The notes: generated from the letters alone by a model not told the origin. Shown: positions 1 through 5,588, counted from the first letter of the stretch. The stretch is DNA of 26,332 nucleotides from Clostridiales bacterium UBA7273 (GCA_002472405.1 DKRV01000018.1:1-26332), one strand, 5' to 3'. Translations and numbers: made by a program.

Positions 1-95
1 CTTGCGTTCTTCAGCTGCCCCGGCAGCTCCTCGAGGTCATAGCCCTGGGCCATATCCGCGGCGCATGCAAAGCATAAATACAGTGTTCTTTCCAT
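1..95 (-). CDS. Small prophage protein, cut by left window edge
   Basis: An open frame starts at the ATG at 95 (reading MERTLYLCFACAADMAQGYD) and runs off the left edge, so only about 31 residues are visible. The start is chosen because an AGGAGA ribosome binding site lies about 10 bases upstream, inside the end of the preceding gene. The frame begins a few bases after that gene's stop, as in the rest of this compact minus-strand operon. A competing ATG at 100 overlaps the upstream stop as ATGA but its frame ends within 30 codons. No family is recognised. Confidence 0.5.
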   Translation of the reverse strand, partial: MERTLYLCFACAADMAQGYDLEELPGQLKNA

Positions 96-96
96 G

Positions 97-294
97 TCAT
101 TTCTTCTCCTGCAGCAGATCTATCGTGCGCAGCATACCGTGCACATAGAAAAATTCGGTCTCGCTCAGCTCTTCCTTTTCCGTTATGGACTTGTCCAGCA
201 CTCTGTCTATGGCATGCAGCGTGTGCAGCGCCTTGGCGTTCCAGCCGAGGGCAAAGGCTATCGCAACGGCCGCTATGCATATGATTATCTTCAT
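97..294 (-). CDS. Small membrane protein, prophage early/lysis region
   Basis: This 65-residue protein starts MKIIICIAAVAIAFALGW, a hydrophobic N-terminal segment suited to one membrane span. A charged, helix-prone tail ending in LLQEKK follows. The start at 294 is preferred over upstream in-frame codons because a GGGAGG site lies 7-8 bases upstream and the ATG overlaps the stop of the SleB-like gene as ATGA, which indicates translational coupling. Small single-span proteins beside a wall hydrolase in phages are often spanins or lysis accessories, but nothing here proves that. Function is unknown. Confidence 0.6.
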   Translation of the reverse strand: MKIIICIAAVAIAFALGWNAKALHTLHAIDRVLDKSITEKEELSETEFFYVHGMLRTIDLLQEKK

Positions 295-830
295 CGGTAG
301 TCCTCCCTGAATGTGTTTTTCGTTCCGCCGAAGCCGCTCCAGAACTTGATCCCCGGTTCCCACGGCCTGTCCTCGCCGTTTTTCATGCCGTACCAGTTGG
401 ACAGAACCTCTCTCGCGGCCTGCATGTAGATCTCCTTCGGCCGTCTGCTCGGGTCATATCCGTATATCTGCCCCGGCTGAGCGCAAACGCCCTGTATCGT
501 GTCCGGGAAGCTGTACATGCCGCCTGAGTAATCTACGCGGTTGCATATAGCCATGCCAACTTTAAGCATATCGCCGTATTCATTTTCATAGCATTCGCCG
601 CTCATTGCCTGTGCCATCGCCAATATCTCGGCCTCCGTCGGCTGCGGTATGTGCTTCACCGCAACCGTGCACAGCCCTTCGGCGTTCATCTCCGGCGCAG
701 GGATGTTCTGCTCTTCCTCCGGCTTGCTCAGTGCAAAGGCTATAAGTATCAGCAGCGCAAGGCAGGCCGTGCACAGCAGCGTGATCATCACCGTATATCT
801 GTCTCTCACTGCCGTCTCCTTTTCGCGCAT
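291..830 (-). CDS. SleB-like cell wall hydrolase (Hydrolase_2 type)
   Basis: The 179-residue protein has a hydrophobic span at about residues 14-34, a short acidic/proline linker, then a domain resembling the SleB/CwlJ lytic transglycosylase family. The family hallmarks visible are MAQAMSGECYENEYGD (probable catalytic Glu79), the VGMAICNRVDYS core (residues 91-102), FPDTIQGVCAQPGQ and the later AAREVLSN. Members of this family cleave peptidoglycan at muramic residues, either in spore cortex or in phages. The start at 830 has a GGAGCGGGA site upstream and overlaps the preceding small gene by 25 bases. It sits in a minus-strand operon transcribed from the promoter at 2362-2390, which suggests a membrane-tethered phage hydrolase rather than a germination enzyme. 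The assignment is by motif only. Confidence 0.7.
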   Translation of the reverse strand: MREKETAVRDRYTVMITLLCTACLALLILIAFALSKPEEEQNIPAPEMNAEGLCTVAVKHIPQPTEAEILAMAQAMSGECYENEYGDMLKVGMAICNRVDYSGGMYSFPDTIQGVCAQPGQIYGYDPSRRPKEIYMQAAREVLSNWYGMKNGEDRPWEPGIKFWSGFGGTKNTFREDYR

Positions 831-931
831 TCCCGCTCCGCCGCGTCGGCAAACATCTCAAGTCCGCGATAAATGCCGTAGATTACCGCCAGTATCGCCG
901 CGCATATCCAAACAAAAATGCCTATGTTCAT
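806..931 (-). CDS. Single-span membrane peptide (41 aa)
   Basis: This 41-residue frame starts MNIGIFVWICAAILAVIYGI, one transmembrane segment, and has a basic C-terminus (ECAKRRRQ). Start 931 is supported by a very strong AGGAGGAG site 4-5 bases upstream and by an ATGA overlap with the stop of the preceding 53-residue gene. The 3' end overlaps the SleB-like gene by 25 bases. Its size, topology (short N-terminus, positive cytoplasmic tail) and place next to a wall hydrolase would fit a holin-like or spanin-like peptide, but no family is recognised and that role is a guess. Confidence 0.6.
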   Translation of the reverse strand: MNIGIFVWICAAILAVIYGIYRGLEMFADAAERECAKRRRQ

Positions 932-1089
932 TTCTCCTCCTCCTTGATTATCTCTATTTCCTCCATCGGAACGGTCCTCACCATGCCCTTGTATTCGATC
1001 TCGGCCAGCTCGCCCTTGAGCCCGAGCCTGCATATAACGCATCTTGTGCCGCACCACGTTCCGATAAGCTGTCTCGGCCATCGTCCCAT
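928..1089 (-). CDS. Hypothetical cysteine-containing prophage protein (53 aa)
   Basis: This frame encodes MGRWPRQLIGTWCGTRCVIC at its start, followed by an acidic tail ending EEIEIIKEEEK. Cys13, Cys17 and Cys20 could form part of a metal site, but a complete zinc motif is not evident. A GAGGTGA site lies 5-6 bases before the ATG at 1089, and the stop overlaps the next gene's start as ATGA. It lies 9 bases after the HNH-like gene and belongs to the same operon. No function is recognised. Confidence 0.6.
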   Translation of the reverse strand: MGRWPRQLIGTWCGTRCVICRLGLKGELAEIEYKGMVRTVPMEEIEIIKEEEK

Positions 1090-1098
1090 GCCGTCACC

Positions 1099-1467
1099 TC
1101 AGTATGGCAGCGCCGCCGCATCGAGGATAAAGAATGCACCGTACTGCTCCGGCTCTGCGCCGGTCTCCTCCTCCAGCTCGCGCAGCTCGTCCTCATCCAG
1201 GTAGTTCTTGCCGAACTGCCTCACGAATTCGTCAACGCTCCAGCCCTGCTCGCGCATCGCCTTCTTCTGTCCGTAGCGGTGCAGCTCGTCCCTCGTCTCG
1301 GCGCACTGGTGCGCCGCTCTGGGGCCGAACTGGTGGCATTCGTGGTGGCACAGGTCAACCACAAGGCCGTATTTCTCGCTCTTCTTCCGCAGACCGCCGC
1401 CGAAAATGTGGTGGCGGTCAAGCGGATCGGAGCATCCGTTCTTTCCGCAAAGGAAGCATTCTCTCAT
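1099..1467 (-). CDS. HNH-like zinc-binding phage protein
   Basis: The 122-residue protein opens with MRECFLCGKNGC and has Cys4, Cys7, the pair His19-His20 in DRHHIFGG, and the cluster DLCHHECHQFGP (Cys40, His41, His42, Cys44, His45). This cysteine/histidine layout is the beta-beta-alpha metal fold of HNH-type phage nucleases, where the DRHH segment would carry the catalytic histidine. An acidic C-terminal half follows (residues 75-115). An AAGGAGATGG site precedes the ATG at 1467, and the gene sits 12 bases after the HTH gene's stop. In phages such proteins act in recombination or packaging. Whether this one is catalytically active or a structural zinc protein cannot be told from sequence alone. 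Confidence 0.65.
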   Translation of the reverse strand: MRECFLCGKNGCSDPLDRHHIFGGGLRKKSEKYGLVVDLCHHECHQFGPRAAHQCAETRDELHRYGQKKAMREQGWSVDEFVRQFGKNYLDEDELRELEEETGAEPEQYGAFFILDAAALPY

Positions 1468-1479
1468 GTTGCCATCTCC

Positions 1480-1725
1480 TTAATACCTTGCAATCAGTTC
1501 TCTCATTTCGCTTATAGGTATGTTCAGCGTCTTGGAAAACGCCAGAGCATCCCCAATCGTCCACTCGGTCGAGGGCTTGCTGAGCAGCCCTCTCAGTCTG
1601 CCCCGGCTCATGTGAGTTTTCTCGGCAAGCTGTAATTCCGTAAGCTGCATCGCCTTTTTACGGCCGAGCACTATCTCTTTCAGCGGATCTCGCGCAACCG
1701 CCTTGTCAAATCTCGTCCTCGGCAT
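1480..1725 (-). CDS. Small helix-turn-helix phage regulator
   Basis: This 81-residue protein has a helix-turn-helix-like core at about residues 25-75. TELQLAEKTHMSRGRLRGLL reads as the two helices with a recognition segment, followed by TIGDALAFSKTLNIPISEM, as in XRE-type and other small phage DNA-binding proteins. The N-terminus is basic. It begins 3 bases after the stop of the 46-residue gene with only a weak ribosome site, so it is probably translated by coupling. As an early gene divergent from the CI-like repressor it may act like a Cro, excisionase or late-gene activator; the sequence does not decide between these. Confidence 0.65.
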   Translation of the reverse strand: MPRTRFDKAVARDPLKEIVLGRKKAMQLTELQLAEKTHMSRGRLRGLLSKPSTEWTIGDALAFSKTLNIPISEMRELIARY

Positions 1726-1728
1726 TTC

Positions 1729-1869
1729 TCAGCCTGCCTTCCCGTCCAGAATGTCCTGCGCCATCAGCATCCCGTCGCCGACGGCCAGCCAGAGCTTTTT
1801 CTGCTCGTCGGTCATTCTCATGAACTTCTCCATGATCTCCTTGTTCTGGCGCTTTTCCTGTTCGCTCAT
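1729..1869 (-). CDS. Small charged helical prophage protein (46 aa)
   Basis: The frame reads MSEQEKRQNKEIMEKFMRMT and ends MLMAQDILDGKAG. It is highly charged and helix-prone, with a single tryptophan in the segment KKLWLAVGDG. An AAAGGAG site 7 bases upstream of the ATG at 1869 supports the start. It is followed closely by the HTH gene. No family is recognised. Similar short helical proteins are common as early-operon accessory genes in clostridial prophages. Confidence 0.6.
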   Translation of the reverse strand: MSEQEKRQNKEIMEKFMRMTDEQKKLWLAVGDGMLMAQDILDGKAG

Positions 1870-1919
1870 TTTCTTTTCTCCTTTCTTGTGCTATGCTCTC
1901 CCCGAAGGGAGGTGATTTT

Positions 1920-2099
1920 GTGAATCCTGATGAACTGACTCCTTATGAATTGTCTGTCATGTCTGCTTGGGCATCTTCAGTCTTCACCGCGTGGCTTATT
2001 GAAAATCCCGACGCTGGAGCTGAAGCCCGTCGCATACACTTCCTCGAGTGCATCGAGGGCGGCGATTTCCTTGTCCGCGAACTCCGAAACAAGCGGTGA
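1920..2099 (+). CDS. Possible small protein antisense to the early operon (59 aa)
   Basis: A GTG start at 1920 is preceded by AAGGGAGGTGAT (1905-1916), close to the full complement of the 16S rRNA tail, with a TGCTATGCT extended -10-like sequence just upstream (about 1889-1897). The 59-residue product begins VNPDELTPYELSVMSAWASS and ends FLVRELRNKR; its mixed composition looks protein-like. It overlaps the minus-strand frame at 1977-2267 by about 120 bases in convergent orientation. Either both are translated or one is a shadow. The ribosome site is the best reason to keep this one. Function is unknown. Confidence 0.4.
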   Translation: MNPDELTPYELSVMSAWASSVFTAWLIENPDAGAEARRIHFLECIEGGDFLVRELRNKR

Positions 2100-2267
2100 C
2101 GGTGCGCTCTCGCTTATTATTCTCTCCGTCAGTCGGCATGCCATCTTAACTTCGTCCGCGCTTGCGTCGGTCTCCAACGCCGCCGCAAGCATTTTTTTGA
2201 TTATGTCTGTCACGATGGGATATTCTTTCCTCTGGTATCTGAGCAGCATCGTTGTTTCATATTTCAC
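1977..2267 (-). CDS. First gene of the prophage early operon, unknown function (96 aa)
   Basis: This frame encodes VKYETTMLLRYQRKEYPIVT at its start, followed by a helix-rich acidic body (LETDASADEVKMACRLTERI). The GTG at 2267 is chosen because AAGGAGGTGAG (2275-2285) lies upstream; an earlier GTG at 2279 would sit directly on that site. It is the first frame after the minus-strand promoter at 2362-2390, about 90 bases of leader away. The C-terminal third is antisense to the plus-strand frame at 1920-2099. No family is recognised. A small regulator or antirepressor would fit the position, but that is inference. Confidence 0.55.
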   Translation of the reverse strand: MKYETTMLLRYQRKEYPIVTDIIKKMLAAALETDASADEVKMACRLTERIISESAPSPLVSEFADKEIAALDALEEVYATGFSSSVGIFNKPRGED

Positions 2268-2361
2268 TCTCCCCCTCACCTCCTTCCGTTGCTGGGCTTT
2301 GTGATAGGATATTGTTGCGTGTATTGTTTACTATGTTTTCATGTTTGTTTTCTTTGTGTAC

Positions 2362-2390
2362 ATAATAATCCACGATGATAACTTTGTCAA
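2362..2390 (-). promoter_or_regulatory. Consensus promoter of the prophage early operon
   Basis: Read on the minus strand, TTGACA (2385-2390) is followed by a 17-base spacer and TATTAT (2362-2367), near-perfect sigma-70/sigma-A elements. It drives the leftward genes at 2267-1. Such a strong promoter must be repressed in the lysogen, and the repeat TGATAACTTT overlaps its -35 box. Confidence 0.85.
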
Positions 2391-2417
2391 GCTCTTTTTG
2401 TTTTCTCTGATAACTTT
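2376..2417. promoter_or_regulatory. Candidate CI operators: two TGATAACTTT repeats
   Basis: The 10-base sequence TGATAACTTT occurs at 2376-2385 and again at 2408-2417, same orientation, 32 bases (about three helical turns) apart. The first overlaps the spacer and -35 edge of the leftward promoter; the second lies just upstream of the -35 of the rightward repressor promoter. This is where lambdoid-type operators would lie. Binding by the adjacent CI-like protein is inferred. Confidence 0.5.
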
Positions 2418-2421
2418 CTGT

Positions 2422-2450
2422 TTGACATTTTTGCGCCCCTGTGTTAATGT
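2422..2450 (+). promoter_or_regulatory. Consensus promoter of the CI-like repressor
   Basis: TTGACA (2422-2427), a 17-base spacer and TAATGT (2445-2450) form a strong promoter facing right. The predicted start near 2457 leaves a leader of under 20 bases before the ATG at 2474, with AAAGGAGGTG in between. Confidence 0.8.
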
Positions 2451-2473
2451 ATTTTCGGAAAGGAGGTGTCACC

Positions 2474-2863
2474 ATGGAACAAGGCGAGCGTGTAAAAGCC
2501 GTTCGAAAAGATCTCAACATGACTTTAGAGTCTTTTGGGAAACGGCTCGGCGTAACTAAAACAGCCATTTCTAACATTGAGAATGGCGCAAGATGCCTCA
2601 CCGATCAAATGCTCCTCGCAATTTGCCGGGAGTTCAATGTGAACGAAAACTGGCTGCGCACCGGCGAGGGAGATATGTTCCTGAAGCTTTCTCGCGATGA
2701 TGAGATCGCGGCCTATGTCGGCAGGGTAATGGCAGATGAAAATGCTTTTTATCAGCAGAAGCTGCTTCTCTTTCTCTCCCGTCTCTCCCCCGAAATGCTT
2801 CAAAAATTGGAGTCGGTTGCCGACGAGGTCCTGTCAGAATCAAAAAAAGAGCAGAAAGATTAA
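2474..2863 (+). CDS. CI-like XRE-family prophage repressor
   Basis: The 129-residue protein has an N-terminal XRE/Cro-CI helix-turn-helix at about residues 5-62 (GERVKAVRKDLNMTLESFGK, then GVTKTAISNIENGARCLT), including the NENWLRTGEG segment typical of clostridial phage repressors. The C-terminal half (residues 75-129) is helical and short. It lacks a LexA-type peptidase domain, so the protein would be inactivated by something other than self-cleavage. The start at 2474 has AAAGGAGGTG five bases upstream; an in-frame ATG at 2441 lies within the promoter and is rejected. It is divergent from the early operon and next to candidate operators. Its stop codon lies inside the loop of its own terminator. 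Confidence 0.85.
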   Translation: MEQGERVKAVRKDLNMTLESFGKRLGVTKTAISNIENGARCLTDQMLLAICREFNVNENWLRTGEGDMFLKLSRDDEIAAYVGRVMADENAFYQQKLLLFLSRLSPEMLQKLESVADEVLSESKKEQKD

Positions 2864-2880
2864 ACTTTCTGCTCTTTTTT
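2843..2880 (+). terminator. Rho-independent terminator of the repressor gene
   Basis: A perfect 16-base-pair stem (2843-2858 with 2865-2880) has a six-base loop, ATTAAA, and its right arm ends in six Ts. The repressor stop codon TAA (2861-2863) is within the loop, so the last codons form the left arm. Confidence 0.9.
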
Positions 2881-2881
2881 G

Positions 2882-2910
2882 TTGCTCTCATTTGTAAATG
2901 ATGCTATATT
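2882..2910 (+). promoter_or_regulatory. Promoter of the SWIM-Mrr cargo unit
   Basis: TTGCTC (2882-2887), a 17-base spacer and TATATT (2905-2910) with an extended TGC motif immediately before it form a plausible promoter directly after the repressor terminator. AAAGGGGTGG at about 2926-2935 is the matching ribosome site. This gives the cargo gene transcription independent of the repressor, as expected for a gene expressed in the lysogen. Confidence 0.55.
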
Positions 2911-2968
2911 GTTGTCATAAATTGCAAAGGGGTGGCTTGTCATCGGTTATTCAATCAACTATTCTTTT

Positions 2969-4957
2969 TTGTTTTTTTGTGCCGCAGTCCTACTTGTGAT
3001 TTCATTTATTTCATTGCACTCTAAGAAAAAGTACATAGGCGAACTGGAACGCCACCGCAGGGAACTGTCTCAGGAGCTGTCACAGACAAAGCGAGATCTC
3101 TCCAAAGCCAAGGCGGCATCTATCCTGGCGAACGATCGTATAAAAGAACTTGAAGCCGGCTTGCTATACAATCCAAGCCGGCTTGTTGCTTCCACGGTCA
3201 GTGCAATTAGACCAAGACCCGTCTTCGAGGATAGCTTGACATTTAAAGTGCTTATGTCGGAGGCGTTGCTTGATGATTGCAGCTTTTTGAATGCCAGAGC
3301 GCTAAGAGGTGTAACATTTATTTCTCCGCCTGATGTGCGGGCAAAAATTAAAGATAGCTCCGGATTGTCCTATACGGTCACTCTTAACAGCTGTTCTTGC
3401 AGCAGCTTTCTTTTAAACCATCGCCCATGCAAGCACATGCTGTGGCTTGCAATGGAAGTTGGAGTTGTAGATTACGGCGAGTCTCCGTCCCTTAAAGATG
3501 TCGAAAAACTGCAAGACAAAATTGATTCTTTCATAGCCAATTCCCCATTTAAGCGAAGCGCTGTTTTCAGCGCTATGTCTTCGGATAATCTTTTGCATGA
3601 TGATCGTTTCATGACTGCATATAACGATAACTCAATGCGTCTTATTGCTGCTCCCAAAATCTGTGCAAGGGTCAGAGGACAAAGCGAAAATGTTTATGAT
3701 GTTACCCTCGATAGCTGCACTTGTAAAGATTATGTTATAAGAAAGCGCCCATGCAAGCATATGTATCGGCTGGGATTGTCTATCGGCGCCCTCAGCGTTT
3801 GTGATTGCAGTGCCATTAACAAGGAGATTAAAGCACACCAAAAGCAAATTGCATTGATTGAAAATGAATCTTCAAGGCTGAAAAAGGATCGTGCCGCCGC
3901 CGTGCGCGCAGCTGAAATAACGATCCGCAGGGAAAAAGATGAGCGCACGAAAACTCTTGAATTGATACGCAAGAGCAATGCGCGTTTTATGTCGAAGCTA
4001 AATAATTTTGGCTATAACTCCACTTGGATTGCTAAATTGTATGGGGACTATTATGATATTTTCATAGGCAATCTTGTGAAGGAGCTTGATGAGCGTGTCC
4101 GCCCGGCTCGTTCCACAGCTGCGCGTATTGAGCAAAATTGCAGGCAGGAGATGAAAAAACTTGCGGCTCGCACAAAACGAAGTGAGGACATTGTATTTCT
4201 ATACGAGACATTTTATCCGAATTTGCCTGAGCTGTGTGATATGCGTGCCGATGATGTACCGCCCTCGCTTGATGCATCGTCGGAAGAACCTAAAACCGAG
4301 TATGAGACAATGAGAAGGTGGATTTCCCGCTCAGAATACGATTTACTTTCTCGGGAGGATAAATACCAGCTCGCTCTTGAAAACTATAAACACAGAAAGC
4401 GCAGCAATTGGGAAGCCGGGCGCGACTTTGAGCGCTATATATGCTATGTCTACGAAAAGCAGGGCTATCGTGTTGTCTGCTTTGGTGCTCTCAATGGTCT
4501 TGCTGATCTGGGGCGTGACCTCTATGCGTTCAAGAACAACGATGTTTATATCATACAGTGTAAACGATGGTCATCTCAAAAACTGATTCATGAAAAGCAC
4601 ATTTATCAACTCTTTGGCACAGTAACAGATTACAGTATTGACCATCCTAATCTAAAAGTGACAGGATTGCTCATATCTACCTGTGAGCTTTCGGACAAAG
4701 CAAAAGAAATAGCCGATAGAATAGGCATTAAGTATCAGGAGAACATCCCGTTCCCGGACTATCCTTTGGTTAAATGCAATATTGGGAGATCTTCTGGTGA
4801 GAAGATATATCACCTGCCTTTTGATCAGCAGTATGATACGGTGCAAGTTGAGTATGATAAGGGCGAGTGCTATGTCGATACGATAAAAGAAGCCGAGCGC
4901 AAAGGCTTCCGACGCGCACACCGTCACATCTGCAATTCCGAAATATTAGCTAAATGA
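2969..4957 (+). CDS. Membrane-anchored protein with two SWIM zinc fingers and an Mrr-type nuclease domain
   Basis: The 662-residue protein (numbered from the TTG at 2969) has an N-terminal membrane span (about 1-17), a basic coiled coil (18-65), two SWIM zinc fingers, a second coiled coil (285-335, 365-405) and a restriction-endonuclease-fold domain (about 483-590). SWIM1 has Cys142, Cys144, Cys154, His156; SWIM2 has Cys250, Cys252, Cys262, His264. Both fit CxC-x9-CxH, and the surrounding sequence (VTLNSCSC / VTLDSCTC, RPCKHM) shows an internal duplication. The Mrr-like core has Glu488 in GRDFERY, Asp517 in LGRDLYAF and QCK (530-532), the expected D...QxK site. SWIM domains bind nucleic acid or protein; Mrr domains cut DNA. 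The start is uncertain: the good ribosome site at 2926-2935 points to a non-ATG codon near 2942 (ATC, in frame), which lengthens the membrane span. It is visibly more AT-rich than the host genes, has its own promoter and lies beside the repressor, so phage defence or exclusion is inferred. Confidence 0.8.
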   Translation: MFFCAAVLLVISFISLHSKKKYIGELERHRRELSQELSQTKRDLSKAKAASILANDRIKELEAGLLYNPSRLVASTVSAIRPRPVFEDSLTFKVLMSEALLDDCSFLNARALRGVTFISPPDVRAKIKDSSGLSYTVTLNSCSCSSFLLNHRPCKHMLWLAMEVGVVDYGESPSLKDVEKLQDKIDSFIANSPFKRSAVFSAMSSDNLLHDDRFMTAYNDNSMRLIAAPKICARVRGQSENVYDVTLDSCTCKDYVIRKRPCKHMYRLGLSIGALSVCDCSAINKEIKAHQKQIALIENESSRLKKDRAAAVRAAEITIRREKDERTKTLELIRKSNARFMSKLNNFGYNSTWIAKLYGDYYDIFIGNLVKELDERVRPARSTAARIEQNCRQEMKKLAARTKRSEDIVFLYETFYPNLPELCDMRADDVPPSLDASSEEPKTEYETMRRWISRSEYDLLSREDKYQLALENYKHRKRSNWEAGRDFERYICYVYEKQGYRVVCFGALNGLADLGRDLYAFKNNDVYIIQCKRWSSQKLIHEKHIYQLFGTVTDYSIDHPNLKVTGLLISTCELSDKAKEIADRIGIKYQENIPFPDYPLVKCNIGRSSGEKIYHLPFDQQYDTVQVEYDKGECYVDTIKEAERKGFRRAHRHICNSEILAK

Positions 4958-4968
4958 GGTCATTTAAT

Positions 4969-5136
4969 ATGGAAACCAATCAATCAGACGAGATCATTCG
5001 GCGCATAAGGCGCTTTGTAGATGAATACGGCTGGAACTGGGGAATCGTCCGGCGGCATATCAACGGCTTCTTCGGAACGGCTTATACGGCGGTTCAGCTC
5101 AAAAAACTTTATATTAAAGCAAAACGGCAGGGTTAA
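4969..5136 (+). CDS. Small basic partner of the SWIM-Mrr gene (55 aa)
   Basis: The protein begins METNQSDEIIRRIRRFVDEY and continues with WNWGIVRRHINGFFGTAYTA before a basic end (KLYIKAKRQG). The composition is basic, aromatic and helical, reminiscent of a small three-helix DNA-binding fold, but no family is recognised. The ATG at 4969 is chosen because GAGGT lies 8 bases upstream. Another ATG (4954) overlaps the nuclease-gene stop as ATGA in the same frame and would add five residues. With 11 bases between the genes and a shared terminator, it is cotranscribed with the SWIM-Mrr gene and may be its regulator, cofactor or antidote; that role is inference. Confidence 0.65.
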   Translation: METNQSDEIIRRIRRFVDEYGWNWGIVRRHINGFFGTAYTAVQLKKLYIKAKRQG

Positions 5137-5148
5137 TCCCCTGCCGTT
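5123..5148. terminator. Bidirectional terminator between converging prophage units
   Basis: A 10-base-pair stem (5123-5132 with 5139-5148) has a six-base loop, TTAATC, that contains the stop codon of the 55-residue gene. ATTTTGTT follows on the plus strand. On the minus strand the same stem is followed by TTGCTTT, so it can also end the XRE/34-residue transcript. Confidence 0.8.
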
Positions 5149-5154
5149 ATTTTG

Positions 5155-5259
5155 TTATGCTGCGTAGTTCAGCGCAAATATGTACACTGTTTGTATGTTC
5201 TCTGTCGGCATTTCCTCAAGCATGCTGCATAGTAATTCTATAAGCTTCTCCCTTCCCAT
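5155..5259 (-). CDS. Small protein downstream of XRE regulator (34 aa)
   Basis: The frame encodes MGREKLIELLCSMLEEMPTE followed by NIQTVYIFALNYAA: one amphipathic helix and a hydrophobic end. GGAGGA, lying within the last codons of the upstream XRE gene, is 7 bases before the ATG at 5259, so the two genes are coupled. Very similar short proteins (an REKLIELL helix, then a hydrophobic VYIFAL segment) are a recurrent companion of XRE regulators in Clostridia mobile elements, from memory; their function is not known to me. It would be missed by most length cut-offs. Confidence 0.6.
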   Translation of the reverse strand: MGREKLIELLCSMLEEMPTENIQTVYIFALNYAA

Positions 5260-5262
5260 TTG

Positions 5263-5463
5263 TTATTCCTCCAGATAAAATATTTTTTCCACGCGCACCT
5301 CCAAAGCCGCGGCCAGCCGCAGCGCGGTGTATATACTTGGCGTCCTCCTTCCTGTTTCAATGTCCGAAATTGTCTGCTGCGCCGTGCCAGCTGCCTGTGC
5401 AAGTTGGCTTTGATTCATGCGCCGTTTCGTCCGTATTTCTTTCACTCTGTTTTTTAGCTTCAC
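5263..5463 (-). CDS. Small XRE-family regulator divergent from the integrase
   Basis: The 66-residue protein is a single XRE helix-turn-helix: LKNRVKEIRTKRRMNQSQLA, AQQTISDIETGRRTPSIYTA, then LRLAAALEVRVEKIF. This is the full length of a stand-alone HTH of the YgzD type without a sensor domain. The GTG at 5463 is preceded by AGAGGAA. It is transcribed away from the integrase across a 149-base intergenic space with two short dyads, so it is a natural candidate to control integrase expression and itself. It could also be the second regulator of the lysogeny decision beside the CI-like protein. Confidence 0.8.
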   Translation of the reverse strand: MKLKNRVKEIRTKRRMNQSQLAQAAGTAQQTISDIETGRRTPSIYTALRLAAALEVRVEKIFYLEE

Positions 5464-5527
5464 GCTCTGTTCCTCTTGCTTTATTATCTGCTTTTTCCTG
5501 TCGATTGGCTACTGTTTACCGCTATCT

Positions 5528-5588
5528 CGGTATAAAAAATACCGCGTTTTGTAATTTTCCCATAGACAGGCGGCAAAATACATGGTAT
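5528..5588. promoter_or_regulatory. Operator-like dyads between XRE regulator and integrase
   Basis: CGGTAT and ATACCG (5528-5533, 5539-5544) form a 17-base dyad around AAAAA. A second short dyad with the opposite arm order, ATAC-ATG-GTAT, occurs at 5578-5588, about 25 bases before the integrase GTG. A TATAAA sequence overlaps the first dyad. These are plausible binding sites of the XRE protein. The promoter itself is not clear. Confidence 0.4.

Noticed and set aside
649..1635. Long plus-strand open frame (328 codons) across the prophage early operon
   Set aside because: It is antisense to four small genes with good ribosome sites and coupled starts; its composition is Ser/Arg/Leu-rich without recognisable domains and it has no ribosome site.
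2969..4957. Reading the SWIM-protein as a Swi2/Snf2 helicase relative
   Set aside because: SWIM fingers often accompany Snf2 helicases, but no Walker A or DEAD/DEAH box is present; the C-terminus matches an Mrr-type nuclease instead.
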